Notes: a model not told the origin generated them from the letters alone. Shown: positions 15,808 to 24,726, numbered from the stretch's first letter. The stretch: DNA of 64,000 bases from Terracoccus sp. 273MFTsu3.1 (GCF_000383675.1 NZ_KB911820.1:310001-374000); one strand, 5' to 3'. Numbers and translations are program-made.

Positions 15808-17259
15808 ATGGAGACACGCGCAACGATCGGCGTCACCGGGCTCGCGACGATGGGTCGCAACCTCGCCCGCAACATCGCCCGGCACGGCCACACAGTGGCG
15901 GTCCACAACCGCACGACGTCGCGGATGACGAGCCTCGTCGAGCAGTTCGGCGACGAGGGCGACTTCGTCGGCGCCGAGACGGTCGAGGACTTCGTGGCCG
16001 CGATCCAGAAGCCGCGGGCCATCATCGTCATGGTCAAGGCGGGTGATCCGACCGACGCCGTCATCGACGAGCTCGTGCCCCTGCTCGACGAGGGCGACAT
16101 CGTCGTCGACGCCGGCAACGCGTACTTCGCCGACACGCTCCGCCGCGAGAAGGCGCTCTCCGACCGGGGGATCCACTTCGTCGGGATGGGCGTCTCGGGC
16201 GGCGAGGAGGGCGCGCTCAACGGGCCCTCGATCATGGTCGGGGGCTCCGACCACGCCTACGAGCGCCTGGCCCCGGTCGTCGAGTCGATCGCCGCGCAGG
16301 TCGACGGGACGCCGTGCGCCGCGCACCTCGGGCCCGACGCCGCGGGCCACTTCGTCAAGATGGTCCACAACGGCATCGAGTACGCCGACATGCAGCTCAT
16401 CGCCGAGTCCTTCGACCTGCTCCGCAGCGTCCTCGGACTCGAGCCCGCCGAGATCGCCGACGTCTTCCGCGAGTGGAACGGGGGAGACCTCGAGTCCTTC
16501 CTCATCGAGATGACGGCCGACGTGCTCGCCCACACCGACGCCTCGACCGGCAAGCCGTTCGTCGACGTCGTCGGCGACGCGGCCGAGCAGAAGGGCACCG
16601 GCCGCTGGACCGTGCAGAGCGCCCTCGACCTCGGCATTCCCGTCACGGGCATCGCGGAGGCGACCTTCGCGCGCAGCCTGTCGGGCCACACGACCCAACG
16701 CGCTGCGGTGCGCCAGACCTTCTCGGACCTCGCCGACCTGGACCCCTCGACGCGGCGCGACGTCGAGCGCGACGCCTTCGTCGACGACGTGCGCGCGGCG
16801 CTCTACGCGTCGAAGATCGTCGCCTACGCCCAGGGCTTCGACCAGCTCGCCGCCGGCTCGCGGGAGCACGGCTGGGACCTCGACCTCGGTGAGGTCGCGA
16901 CGATCTGGCGCGGTGGCTGCATCATCCGCGCCCGCTTCCTCGACCGGATCAAGGAGGCGTACGCCGCCGAGCCCGACCTCGAGACGCTGCTGACCGCGCC
17001 GTGGTTCGCCGACGCGATCGGCGACGGCGTGCAGGCCTGGCGCCGCGTCGTGGCCGTCTCGGCCGAGCGGGGCGTCCCCGCACCGGCCTTCGCGTCGTCG
17101 CTCGCCTACTTCGACGCCCTCCGCCGTGACCGGCTGCCGGCCGCGCTCATCCAGGCCCTCCGCGACAACTTCGGCGCGCACACCTACACGCGGGTCGACC
17201 GCGAGGGCACGTTCCACACCGACTGGGCCGGCGACCGCGCGGAGTCCTCGACCGTCTGA
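15808..17259 (+). CDS. gnd: 6-phosphogluconate dehydrogenase, decarboxylating (long form)
   Basis: The 483-residue enzyme has the NADP-binding loop GLATMGRNLARN, the substrate-binding VSGGEEGALNGPSIM, and the catalytic Lys in GHFVKMVHNGIEYADMQ. The C-terminal substrate helix region includes TYTRVDREGTFHTDWAG. The length matches the long, NADP-dependent dimeric form of the oxidative pentose phosphate pathway, which turns 6-phosphogluconate into ribulose 5-phosphate, CO2 and NADPH. ATG at 15808 gives the normal N-terminus. It is divergent from DUF429 and followed by a hairpin. Confidence 0.95.
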   Translation: METRATIGVTGLATMGRNLARNIARHGHTVAVHNRTTSRMTSLVEQFGDEGDFVGAETVEDFVAAIQKPRAIIVMVKAGDPTDAVIDELVPLLDEGDIVVDAGNAYFADTLRREKALSDRGIHFVGMGVSGGEEGALNGPSIMVGGSDHAYERLAPVVESIAAQVDGTPCAAHLGPDAAGHFVKMVHNGIEYADMQLIAESFDLLRSVLGLEPAEIADVFREWNGGDLESFLIEMTADVLAHTDASTGKPFVDVVGDAAEQKGTGRWTVQSALDLGIPVTGIAEATFARSLSGHTTQRAAVRQTFSDLADLDPSTRRDVERDAFVDDVRAALYASKIVAYAQGFDQLAAGSREHGWDLDLGEVATIWRGGCIIRARFLDRIKEAYAAEPDLETLLTAPWFADAIGDGVQAWRRVVAVSAERGVPAPAFASSLAYFDALRRDRLPAALIQALRDNFGAHTYTRVDREGTFHTDWAGDRAESSTV

Positions 17260-17310
17260 GCGGTCCGTCTGAGCGGCGGACCCCGGTCGCGCACGACCGA
17301 GACCTCACGC

Positions 17311-17345
17311 CATGGCACGACCCGCTCGGTGCGGGTCGTGCCGTG
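17311..17345 (+). terminator. Terminator after gnd
   Basis: A perfect 12-bp stem (17314-17325 with 17331-17342), extended to 15 pairs with one T-G wobble, closes over TCGGT about 50 bases after the gnd stop. Confidence 0.8.
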
Positions 17346-17369
17346 ATGCATGGAGGTGGGGCGGGCACC

Positions 17370-17396
17370 ACGTCAGTGCTGCGCTGGGCGGAGCAG
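17370..17396 (+). repeat. Copy 1 of a dispersed repeat, in a 334-base gene-free stretch
   Basis: The stretch 17260-17593 has no convincing gene. Besides the gnd terminator it holds one GGCATAC motif at 17445 and this segment, which starts ACGTCAGTGCTGCGCTGGG and matches 21835-21861 with one mismatch. Here the stem that the other copy forms is imperfect. Its function is not visible. Confidence 0.5.
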
Positions 17397-17593
17397 TGTC
17401 CGAGGGCACCACGCACGTCACGGGGCCCGACGGACCGGGCACACGGCATACGGACGCCGGGCGGTGCCCGACACCACGCGTCAAACGAAAGGCCGCGAGC
17501 CGGCGTCACGCCCTGAGGCTCCGGCGAGGAGATGCCGGACCAGCCCTCGACGCACCCTTCGACAGGGTCGGGAGTCGGACGTAGCGTGAAGCA

Positions 17594-18991
17594 ATGACCC
17601 ACCCCGACACCGGTCGTGCCACCACCCTCGGCGAGCTGCGCGCCTCCGGCCACGTCCACCGCAGCGTCAAGAGCGAGATCCGCGAGAACCTCCTGGCCCG
17701 GCTGCGCTCCGGCGAGGACGCGTTCCCGGGGATGGTCGGCTTCGAGGAGACCGTCCTGCCCGAGCTCGAGACGGCGCTGCTCGCCGGCCACGACCTCGTC
17801 CTGCTCGGCGAGCGCGGCCAGGGCAAGACCCGCCTCATGCGCACGCTGTCCGGCCTGCTCGACGAGTGGAGCCCCGTCGTCGAGGGGTGCGAGATCGGCG
17901 ACGACCCGCACGCGCCGTCGTGCACCCGCTGTCGTCGGCTCGCCGCCGAGCTCGGTGACGACCTGCCTATCGTGTGGCGCCACCGCAGCGAGCGCTACAC
18001 CGAGAAGCTCGCGACGCCCGACACGAGCGTCGGCGACCTCGTCGGTGACGTCGACCCCGTCAAGGTCGCGCAGGGTCGCACGCTCGGCGACCCGGAGACG
18101 GTGCACTACGGCCTCGTGCCCCGCAGCAACCGCGGCATCTTCGGCCTCAACGAGCTGCCCGACCTCGCCGAGCGCATCCAGGTCGCCCTCTTCAACGTGC
18201 TCGAGGAGCGCGACATCCAGATCCGCGGCTACTCGCTGCGGCTGCCGCTCGACATCCTCCTCGTCGCCACGGCCAACCCCGAGGACTACACGAACCGCGG
18301 CCGCATCATCACGCCGCTCAAGGACCGCTTCGGCGCCGAGATCCGCACGCACTACCCGACCGAGGTCAGCGACGAGGTCGCCCTCATCGCGCAGGAGTCC
18401 GCGCTCGTCGCCGACGTGCCGGAGCACCTCCTCGAGGTCGTCGCTCGCTTCACCCGCGGGCTGCGCGAGTCGTCGGCCGTCGACCAGCGCTCCGGCGTCT
18501 CGGCCCGGTTCGCCATCGCGGGGGCCGAGGGTGTGGCCGGCTCCGCGCTGCGCCGCGCCGCCCGCTCCGGGGAGGCGTATGCCGTCGCGCGCGTCTGCGA
18601 CGTCCCCACCGTCGTGCCGACCCTCCTCGGCAAGGTCGAGTTCGAGATGGGGGAGGAGGGTCGGGAGCGCGACGTGCTGACGCACCTGCTGCGCCTCGCC
18701 GTCGCCGAGACCTACCGCTCGCGGCTGGCAGGGCTCGACCTCACCGGCTTCACGAACCTCTTCGCCGAGGGCGCCGTCGTCGAGACCGGAGAGCTCGTGC
18801 CGGGTGCCGACCTGCTCGCGCAGGTGGGCCCGGTGCCCGGTCTGTCCAAGGTGCTCGACCGCCTCGGACACGGCGACGACGCGACGCTCGGGCAGGTCGC
18901 CGCCGCGGTGGAGTTCGTCCTCGAGGGCCTGCACCTGACGCGTCGCATCGACAAGGACTCCGTCGCGGGCCGCACGGTCTACGGGGCCTAG
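17594..18991 (+). CDS. AAA ATPase of the magnesium-chelatase/MoxR type
   Basis: The 465-residue protein has Walker A GERGQGKT (about residue 73), a Walker B-like strand ending FGLNELPD, sensor 1 in LVATANPEDYTNRG, and ITPLKDRFGAEIRTHYP as the sensor 2 region, as in ChlI/BchI-like ATPases. A CxRC-type insert (PSCTRCRR) may bind zinc. The next gene encodes a VWA protein, so the two very likely form a chelatase- or RavA/ViaA-like ATPase-adaptor pair acting on an unknown client; no cobalamin or chlorophyll genes are nearby. TAGCGT precedes the ATG by 6 bases, with no ribosome binding site. Confidence 0.85.
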   Translation: MTHPDTGRATTLGELRASGHVHRSVKSEIRENLLARLRSGEDAFPGMVGFEETVLPELETALLAGHDLVLLGERGQGKTRLMRTLSGLLDEWSPVVEGCEIGDDPHAPSCTRCRRLAAELGDDLPIVWRHRSERYTEKLATPDTSVGDLVGDVDPVKVAQGRTLGDPETVHYGLVPRSNRGIFGLNELPDLAERIQVALFNVLEERDIQIRGYSLRLPLDILLVATANPEDYTNRGRIITPLKDRFGAEIRTHYPTEVSDEVALIAQESALVADVPEHLLEVVARFTRGLRESSAVDQRSGVSARFAIAGAEGVAGSALRRAARSGEAYAVARVCDVPTVVPTLLGKVEFEMGEEGRERDVLTHLLRLAVAETYRSRLAGLDLTGFTNLFAEGAVVETGELVPGADLLAQVGPVPGLSKVLDRLGHGDDATLGQVAAAVEFVLEGLHLTRRIDKDSVAGRTVYGA

Positions 18992-19000
18992 GTCGTGCCG

Positions 19001-20992
19001 ATGACGCCCCGCGACGGCGGTGAGCAGCACGGGCGGTTCCGCTACGCGCCGTGGTCCGGTGGGCCGGACCCGCTGGCGCCGCCCTTCGACGTGCGTTCGG
19101 TCCTCGACGAGGTCGGGCAGGACGTCTTGTCCGGGGGCTCCCTCCGGGAGGCGCTGCGCGAGCTCATGCGACGGGGCATGGACGGACGTCGCGGCCTCGA
19201 CGACCTCGCCGACCGCGTACGCCGTCTGCGAGAGGCCGCGCGCCGGCGCGGCGACCTTGGGGGCACCCTCGACCAGGTGCGCGCCATGCTCGACCAGGCC
19301 CTCGCCGAGGAGCGCGACGCCCTCGCCGGTGAGGCCGGCGACGACGCCCGCCTGGCCGAGATGGACCTCGCGACGATCCCCGACGACGTGGCCGGTGCGG
19401 TCCGCGCGCTCGGGGACTACGAGTGGCACTCGCCCGAGGCCCGACAGACGTACGAGCAGATCCAGCAGATGCTCCAGCGCGAGGTCGTCGGGGCGCAGTT
19501 CGAGGGGCTCAAGCAGGCGTTGTCGGGCAACGACCCGGGGGCGATGCAGGCCGTCAAGGACATGCTCGCCGACCTCAACCAGCTCCTCGCCGCCCACGCC
19601 CGCGGCGAGGACACCGAGGACCAGTTCCGCGACTTCATGGACAAGCACGGCGACCTCTTCCCGGAGCGGCCCGAGAACGTCGACGAGCTCATCGACGCCC
19701 TGGCCCGGCGACAGGCCGCGGCCGAGCGGCTGATGGCCTCGCTGACCCCCGAGCAGCGCGAGCAGCTCGGCCAGCTCATGTCCGACGCCCTGGGTGACCC
19801 CGACCTCGCGTCGCAGATGGCGCAGCTGTCCGACAACCTGCGCGCGCTGCGGCCCGGCCTCGACCGGCGCAGCCCGGTGCAGCAGGGGCAGGGCGGCGAG
19901 CCGATGGGCTACGGCGACGCGGTCGGCGCCGTGGCCGAGCTCGCCGATCTCGAGCAGCTCGGCGAGCAGCTCGGGCAGGGGTACTTCGGCGCGACCCTCG
20001 ACGACGTCGACGTGGAGCGGCTCGAGCAGTACCTCGGCGCCGACGCCGCCCGTGACATGGAGGCCCTCCGCCAGCTCGAGCGCGAGCTCGAACGCCAGGG
20101 CTACGTCTCCCGTGGTGACGACGGGCTGCGCCTGACGCCCCGCGCGGTCCGGCGTCTGGGCGAGACCGCGCTGAAGCGGGTCTTCGACCGAGTCGAGGCG
20201 GCCGGTCGCGGCGACCACGACGACCGCGCGGCCGGCCAGGCCGACGAGCCGACCGGGCTCACCCGCCAGTGGGAGTTCGGGGACGAGCTGCCCATCGACA
20301 CCGTGCGCACCGTGTCGAACGCCTTGCAGCGCAACGCGGCCCAACGGAGCTCGACGTCTGGCGGTGGCGTGGAGCTGCTCGTCGAGGACTTCGAGGTGGC
20401 CGAGACGGAGCGGCGCTCGGTCGCGGCGGTCGCGCTGTGCGTCGACATGTCGTTCTCGATGTTGCAGGAGGGTCGGTGGGGACCGATGAAGCAGACCGCC
20501 CTCGCGCTCTCGCACCTCGTGCAGACCCGCTTCCGGCACGACGCGCTGCAGATCATCGGCTTCAACCTCGCGGCCCGCAAGCTGACCCCGACCGAGCTGA
20601 CCGAGGCCGAGCCGGAGTGGGTGCAGGGCACGAACCTCCAGCACGCGCTCATGCTCGCCTCGCGTCACCTGCGCCGGCACCCGGACGCGGAACCCGTCGT
20701 CCTCGTCGTCACCGACGGCGAGCCCACCGCCCACATCGAGGTCGACGGGCGACCGACCTTCCACTGGCCGGCGACACAGGAGACGGTGCGCGCGACGGTG
20801 GCGCAGGTCGACGAGCTCCGCCGCGCGGGTGCGCAGCTCAACATCTTCATGCTCGGCGACGACCCGGGGTTGGCTCGTTTCGTCGACGCGGTGGCGCGGC
20901 GGGCGGGAGGACGCGTCTTCACGCCCGACATCGCGAGACTCGGGGAGTACGTCGTCGCCGACTACCTCCGCACCCGCCGGGGTCGCCGCTGA
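19001..20992 (+). CDS. VWA-domain protein, partner of the upstream AAA ATPase
   Basis: The protein of about 663 residues begins with a Gly/Pro-rich stretch, has a long charged helical middle rich in Gln, Glu, Asp and Arg, and ends in a VWA domain with all MIDAS elements: DMSFSM, GTNLQHA and VTDGEPT. The long acidic middle before the VWA domain resembles the D subunit of metal chelatases. It starts 9 bases after the ATPase stop, so the two are one operon. ATG at 19001 is preferred over GTG at 18995 on spacing to CTAGG. Confidence 0.85.
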   Translation: MTPRDGGEQHGRFRYAPWSGGPDPLAPPFDVRSVLDEVGQDVLSGGSLREALRELMRRGMDGRRGLDDLADRVRRLREAARRRGDLGGTLDQVRAMLDQALAEERDALAGEAGDDARLAEMDLATIPDDVAGAVRALGDYEWHSPEARQTYEQIQQMLQREVVGAQFEGLKQALSGNDPGAMQAVKDMLADLNQLLAAHARGEDTEDQFRDFMDKHGDLFPERPENVDELIDALARRQAAAERLMASLTPEQREQLGQLMSDALGDPDLASQMAQLSDNLRALRPGLDRRSPVQQGQGGEPMGYGDAVGAVAELADLEQLGEQLGQGYFGATLDDVDVERLEQYLGADAARDMEALRQLERELERQGYVSRGDDGLRLTPRAVRRLGETALKRVFDRVEAAGRGDHDDRAAGQADEPTGLTRQWEFGDELPIDTVRTVSNALQRNAAQRSSTSGGGVELLVEDFEVAETERRSVAAVALCVDMSFSMLQEGRWGPMKQTALALSHLVQTRFRHDALQIIGFNLAARKLTPTELTEAEPEWVQGTNLQHALMLASRHLRRHPDAEPVVLVVTDGEPTAHIEVDGRPTFHWPATQETVRATVAQVDELRRAGAQLNIFMLGDDPGLARFVDAVARRAGGRVFTPDIARLGEYVVADYLRTRRGRR

Positions 20993-21043
20993 CCGGCGGC
21001 AATTCGGTCGCCCGCGAGGGCCGGCGGCTGTCATCGTGGCGCC

Positions 21044-21808
21044 ATGGGGCGAGCTCACGACGCGCGGCTGGACCGGATCGAGGCGTACTACGACTGCGTC
21101 CCGCGCGCCGTCGCGAGCGCCATGGACGTCGGGCCCTTCACGCTCTTCGTCGCCGAGGAGGGCACGGGGTGGCAGTTCTACGCCCGCCCCCGGCGGGGTG
21201 GCCGGGACGCCTTCAGCGCCGATGACGTATGCCGTGTCCTCGAGACCCAGCGCGAGCTCGACGTGCCGCGGGCCATCGAGTGGGTCGACGAGGTCACGCC
21301 GTCGTTGCTGCCCGCGGTGCGTGCGGCCGGTCACGAGCCGCACCGGTACCCGCTGCTCGTCATGCCACCGGACGTCCCGGTGGCGGCGGACCCACGGGCC
21401 CGGGCGCTGAAACCGGCCGAGCCGCACCTGTCGCTGGCCATGGGCGCCGTGTCGGCGGGCTTCGCCGGGCGCGACGAGGTGGAGCCGAAGGACCCGGGCA
21501 AGCGGCCCGAGCTCATCGAACGAGGTGACCTCCTCGTCGTCGCCTCGTTCGAGGGCAACCGCCTCTGCGGTGCCGGATCGGCCGCTCCTCGGGGTGACGT
21601 CGCCGAGCTCATGGGCATCGCCGTGCCCCCGGGTCACCGGGGCCGCGGTCACGGCACGGCGATCACGAGCACCCTCGTCGCCGCATGTCGCGAGCAGGGC
21701 GTCGAGATCGTCTTCCTGTCGGCCGGATCGGACGCGGCTGCCGACATCTACCGCCGGGTCGGTTTCGTCGACGTCGGGACGGCCTGCATCCTCGAGCTCG
21801 ACGACTGA
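21044..21808 (+). CDS. GNAT-family acetyltransferase with an N-terminal extension
   Basis: The 254-residue protein has a C-terminal GNAT domain with the acetyl-CoA loop GIAVPPGHRGRGHGTAITST and the closing DIYRRVGFVDVGTA. The first 120 residues (YYDCVPRAVAS, GWQFYARPRRGG) look like a degenerate second GNAT-like half, an arrangement common in actinobacterial acetyltransferases of unknown substrate. There is no clear ribosome binding site. It is convergent with the nuclease gene across a hairpin. Confidence 0.75.
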   Translation: MGRAHDARLDRIEAYYDCVPRAVASAMDVGPFTLFVAEEGTGWQFYARPRRGGRDAFSADDVCRVLETQRELDVPRAIEWVDEVTPSLLPAVRAAGHEPHRYPLLVMPPDVPVAADPRARALKPAEPHLSLAMGAVSAGFAGRDEVEPKDPGKRPELIERGDLLVVASFEGNRLCGAGSAAPRGDVAELMGIAVPPGHRGRGHGTAITSTLVAACREQGVEIVFLSAGSDAAADIYRRVGFVDVGTACILELDD

Positions 21809-21835
21809 GTCCTCGGCATCGTCAGGCGCGCCCTA

Positions 21836-21866
21836 CGTCAGTGCTGCGCTGGGTGGAGCACTGACG
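21836..21866 (+). terminator. Bidirectional terminator; copy 2 of the dispersed repeat
   Basis: A perfect 10-bp stem (CGTCAGTGCT, 21836-21845, pairing with 21857-21866) lies between two convergent genes, closing over GCGCTGGGTGG. The segment 21835-21861 matches 17370-17396 with one mismatch. Confidence 0.7.
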
Positions 21867-21917
21867 CAGTGAGGTCCGGGTGACCGTGGCCTCCTCACGA
21901 CGGCGACCGACGCACGA

Positions 21918-22853
21918 TCAGACCTTGGCGGGGCGGAAGCCGGCCGCCTCGGCGTCGGCCATCGTCGCGAAGCACTGCTCCGGCTTGGTCACGGTGTAGT
22001 ACCGGTCGCCCGGCTCGTGGGCGATCATCGAGTTCTCGTTGCCCTTGACCGGGCGCGACTGCGGGCAGGGGTACGTGTCGCCGGCCAGCGGCCATGACCC
22101 GGTGACCCCGCTGCCGCCCGTCCTGCCGCTGGACGTGCCGGCGCCGGGTTCGGCGCAGGAGGCCTTGGGGCTCGCCGCGTCGGCGCGGACGTAGGCCGCC
22201 TCGCGGGTGTGCGAGCCGTAGCCGTCGCGCGAGTCGTAGCGGGCGACGGCATACCCCTGCTTGACGAGGCGCAGGCCCGCGTCGACGCCGTTCACGTCGA
22301 CGTAGCGCAGCAGTCTGCCGTAGCGGTCGACGTCGTCCTGGGCGCCGGCGGTGAGGGTGACGCGCTGGCCGCCGATGATGCCGCGCAGCGCGTTGCGGGC
22401 CTCGGTGAAGCCGCACTGGCCGGTCTCCGGGGTGTCGATGCCGATGAAGCGGATCTTGCGGGAGGCGCCGGCGCGCGACACCCAGATCGTGTCACCGTCG
22501 ACGACCTTCGTGACGACCCACGTGGCGGCCGCAGCCTTGGTCGCCGCGGCGCGCGCGGCAGCCGCCTTGGCGTCAGCGGCCTTCTTCGCCGCCGCGGCCT
22601 GGTCAGCGGCCGCTTGGTCAGCGGCGGCCCTCGCCTCGACGGCGCGGCGCGCCGCGTCGCCGTCGGTCGTCACGCTCGGCGCCGGCGCGCTCGTCACGCT
22701 CGGCGCGGGCACGCGCGTCACGGTGACGACAGGCACGGGACCCGCGCCGGTGAGCGCGATCTCGTCCGAGCCTCGTGCGGCGTGACCCCCGACCGCCGCG
22801 AGCGCGACGAGGGCGGCGACCGTGACGAGTCCCCTGGTCCTGCGACTGCGCAT
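21918..22853 (-). CDS. Secreted thermonuclease-like nuclease with a C-terminal sunset-like domain
   Basis: The 311-residue protein has a signal peptide (MRSRRTRGLVTVAALVALAA), a 70-residue linker of Ala/Lys repeats, and a staphylococcal-nuclease domain with the active-site set: Arg in IRFIGIDTPE, Glu in GFTEARNALRG, Arg in DRYGRLLRYV. After a Ser/Gly linker a Cys-framed module follows (YPCPQSRPVKGNENSMIAHE, RYYTVTKPEQCFATMADAEA), which I recognise as the sunset domain that actinobacteria attach to exported proteins. It should degrade extracellular DNA or RNA. ATG at 22853, preceded by GGGAGC, is preferred over an upstream in-frame ATG. Confidence 0.85.
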   Translation of the reverse strand: MRSRRTRGLVTVAALVALAAVGGHAARGSDEIALTGAGPVPVVTVTRVPAPSVTSAPAPSVTTDGDAARRAVEARAAADQAAADQAAAAKKAADAKAAAARAAATKAAAATWVVTKVVDGDTIWVSRAGASRKIRFIGIDTPETGQCGFTEARNALRGIIGGQRVTLTAGAQDDVDRYGRLLRYVDVNGVDAGLRLVKQGYAVARYDSRDGYGSHTREAAYVRADAASPKASCAEPGAGTSSGRTGGSGVTGSWPLAGDTYPCPQSRPVKGNENSMIAHEPGDRYYTVTKPEQCFATMADAEAAGFRPAKV

Positions 22854-22997
22854 CGTGCTCCCTGGTCCCCTGGTGATCGGCTCACCGTAGGTGATCGGCA
22901 CCGCCCTGTCCGGCGAATGGACCATGGTCGCCGGGCGCCCGGTGGGTCACACTGGCGGGGACGGTGCAGCAGCCATGACGGGGCACGAGGGGGATCG

Positions 22998-23396
22998 ATG
23001 AGCGAGCCGGAGACCACTCCCGAGACCAGTTCCGACGCGGAGGGCGGGGGCGCGCCGACGACCGTCGACGCCTACATCCACCGGTTTCCTGACGGGCCCC
23101 GGCAGGTGCTCGAGCAGGTGCGCGCGGCGCTTCGGCGGGCAGTTCCCGGCGGCGAGGAGAAGATCCGCTACGGCATGCCGGCCGTCATGTTCGCCGACCG
23201 CTACGGCATCCACTTCGCGGGGTGGAAGAAGCACGTCGGGCTCTACCCGGTGGGCGAGCTCGATCCCGACCTCGAGGCCGAGATCGCGCCGCACCGGGCG
23301 ACGAAGGACACGGTGCAGTTCTTCTACAAGGACCCGGTCCCCTACGACCTCATCGAGCGGGTCGCCCGGGCGCTCGCGGAGCGCCATCGGGCGTGA
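22998..23396 (+). CDS. DUF1801 (YdhG/iron-chaperone-like) protein
   Basis: The 132-residue protein shows the family core TVDAYIHRFPDGPRQVLEQV, EEKIRYGMPAVMF, FAGWKKHVGLYPVG and TKDTVQFFY. The fold is frataxin-like in bacterial YdhG, where an iron chaperone role is suggested but not certain. The first 22 residues are an acidic, disordered addition. A second copy of this family lies at 56130. The ATG follows GAGGGGGA. Confidence 0.8.
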   Translation: MSEPETTPETSSDAEGGGAPTTVDAYIHRFPDGPRQVLEQVRAALRRAVPGGEEKIRYGMPAVMFADRYGIHFAGWKKHVGLYPVGELDPDLEAEIAPHRATKDTVQFFYKDPVPYDLIERVARALAERHRA

Positions 23397-23411
23397 GTGT
23401 CGCGGCGGCGC

Positions 23412-23693
23412 TCAGTCAGTGACGGTGACGCCGCGCCAGAAGGCGACGCGGTCGCGGATCTCCGCCGCGGCGCTCTTGGGCGTCGGGTAGTACCAGGCTG
23501 CGTCGCGGTTGGTGTCTCCGTCGACGGCGACGGAGAAGTACGACGCCTCGCCCTTCCACGGGCACGTCGTCTGCGTGCTGCTGTCGACGAGCACGCTGTC
23601 GTCGACGGACTCGCGGGGGAAGTAGTGGTTGCCCTCGACGACGACGGTGTCGTCGCTCTCGGCGATGACCTTGCCGTTCCAGATCGCACGCAC
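23412..23693 (-). CDS. DUF427 domain protein
   Basis: The 93-residue protein has the DUF427 pattern: MRAIWNGKVIAESDDTVVVE, NHYFPRESV, TCPWKGEASYFSV and AAWYYPTPKSAAAEIRDRVA. The CPWKG and YYP elements are highly conserved in this small actinobacterial and proteobacterial family whose function is unknown. The start is GTG at 23693. It is convergent with the DUF1801 gene, 15 bases apart. Confidence 0.85.
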   Translation of the reverse strand: MRAIWNGKVIAESDDTVVVEGNHYFPRESVDDSVLVDSSTQTTCPWKGEASYFSVAVDGDTNRDAAWYYPTPKSAAAEIRDRVAFWRGVTVTD

Positions 23694-23797
23694 GCTGAGC
23701 TCCTCATCGGTCGGGCCCCGGTCGGGCCGTCCTCACCGACAACTCCCGGAGCGGCGGAATCCTTCCTGACGTTGGACAACCTCAGCCGCGGCGAGGC

Positions 23798-24475
23798 TCA
23801 ACCGCGGCGGGCGAGGAGGAAGGCCTGCGGCGTCTTCTCGTAGTCCTGAGGGGCCCGCTCGGTGCGAACGGTGACCCGGAAGCCCGCGTCGGCCAGCTGT
23901 GCGGCGACGCCGTCGGGGTCGTGGCGGTGGGCCTCGAAGGTGACCTCGTGGCCGTAGGCCTGCTCGTGCCGTACCGAGAAGCCGCCGGCCTGGAAGGCGA
24001 GCAGGAGCAGGCCGTTCGCCCGGATGACGCGGTGGAGCTCGACGAAGACCTCGGGCAGCAGCGCAGGGGGCGTGTGGATGATCGAGTACCACGCGACGAC
24101 ACCCGTGACCGAGGCGTCGGCGAGGCCGAGAGTGGCGAGGCTTCCCGTGCGGAAGTCGAGGTCGGGGTGCCGCCGCCGCGCTTCGGCGACCATGCCCGGC
24201 GAGAGGTCGATGCCGCTGACGTCGAGCCCGAGGGCCGCGAGGTGCCCCGTCACGCGACCCGGCCCGCATCCGACGTCGACGACCGGGCCGCCATCCTCGA
24301 GGCCGACGAGCTCGGCGAAGTGCCCGAGCAGGGCCCGGTCGAGCGGGCTGCGCGCGAGCTCACCCTCGAGGAGCCTCGCGTAGTCGACGGCGACCGTGTC
24401 GTAGGCGGCGCGCGTCTCGCTGACGTGGCTCGGCTCGGTGGGGTGGCTCGGATCGGTGGAGTGGGCTTCGCTCAC
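23798..24475 (-). CDS. Class I SAM-dependent methyltransferase
   Basis: The 225-residue protein has the SAM-binding motif I VVDVGCGPGRVTGHLA, the acidic end of strand 2 in VSGIDLSPGM, and the later WYSIIHTP and LLLAFQAGG strands of the UbiE/MenG-like methyltransferase fold. The substrate is unknown. The GTG start overlaps the stop of the DUF4287 gene (GTGA, 24472-24475), so the two are coupled. The first 20 residues include a PSHPTEPSH-type repeat that arises from a short tandem DNA repeat; GTG at 24430 could be an alternative start without it. Confidence 0.85.
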   Translation of the reverse strand: MSEAHSTDPSHPTEPSHVSETRAAYDTVAVDYARLLEGELARSPLDRALLGHFAELVGLEDGGPVVDVGCGPGRVTGHLAALGLDVSGIDLSPGMVAEARRRHPDLDFRTGSLATLGLADASVTGVVAWYSIIHTPPALLPEVFVELHRVIRANGLLLLAFQAGGFSVRHEQAYGHEVTFEAHRHDPDGVAAQLADAGFRVTVRTERAPQDYEKTPQAFLLARRG

Positions 24476-24726
24476 GCCTCGGCCTCGAGATGCCCGAGGG
24501 TGTGGGCGACGACGGCGTTGGCGTGGCCGTGCCCGAGCCCGTGCTCGGTCTTGAGCCAGGCGACGAGCTGGCCGTGCCGGACCGTGCCGGCGGCGTACTG
24601 CTCGCGGACGAGGCCGATCCAGTGCTCGATCGGCCGACCGTAGGTCTTCTCGATCGACGGGAAGTAGGACGCCGGACCCTTGGGCGCGGGGCTGGCGGGG
24701 CTGCCGGTCGTGGGCTGGGTGGTCAT
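24472..24726 (-). CDS. DUF4287 domain protein
   Basis: The 84-residue protein contains GPASYFPSIEKTYGRPIEHW and the Gly/His-rich HGLGHGHANAVVAH, the conserved parts of DUF4287, a small family with unknown function that often accompanies DUF5655 or methyltransferase genes. AGGAGG lies directly before the ATG at 24726, which decides the start over two upstream ATGs. Its stop overlaps the methyltransferase start. Confidence 0.8.
   Translation of the reverse strand: MTTQPTTGSPASPAPKGPASYFPSIEKTYGRPIEHWIGLVREQYAAGTVRHGQLVAWLKTEHGLGHGHANAVVAHTLGHLEAEA

Noticed and set aside
14833..17217. A 794-codon minus-strand frame covering DUF429 and the gnd region
   Set aside because: Only its last 294 codons (14833-15717) match a family. 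The upstream part is antisense to gnd, so the true start is placed at 15717.
17147..21652. A 1501-codon open frame on the minus strand across the AAA-VWA operon
   Set aside because: It is the antisense of two well-supported genes with clear Walker and MIDAS motifs, and its translation is low-complexity with no domain. Long antisense frames are normal at this GC content.
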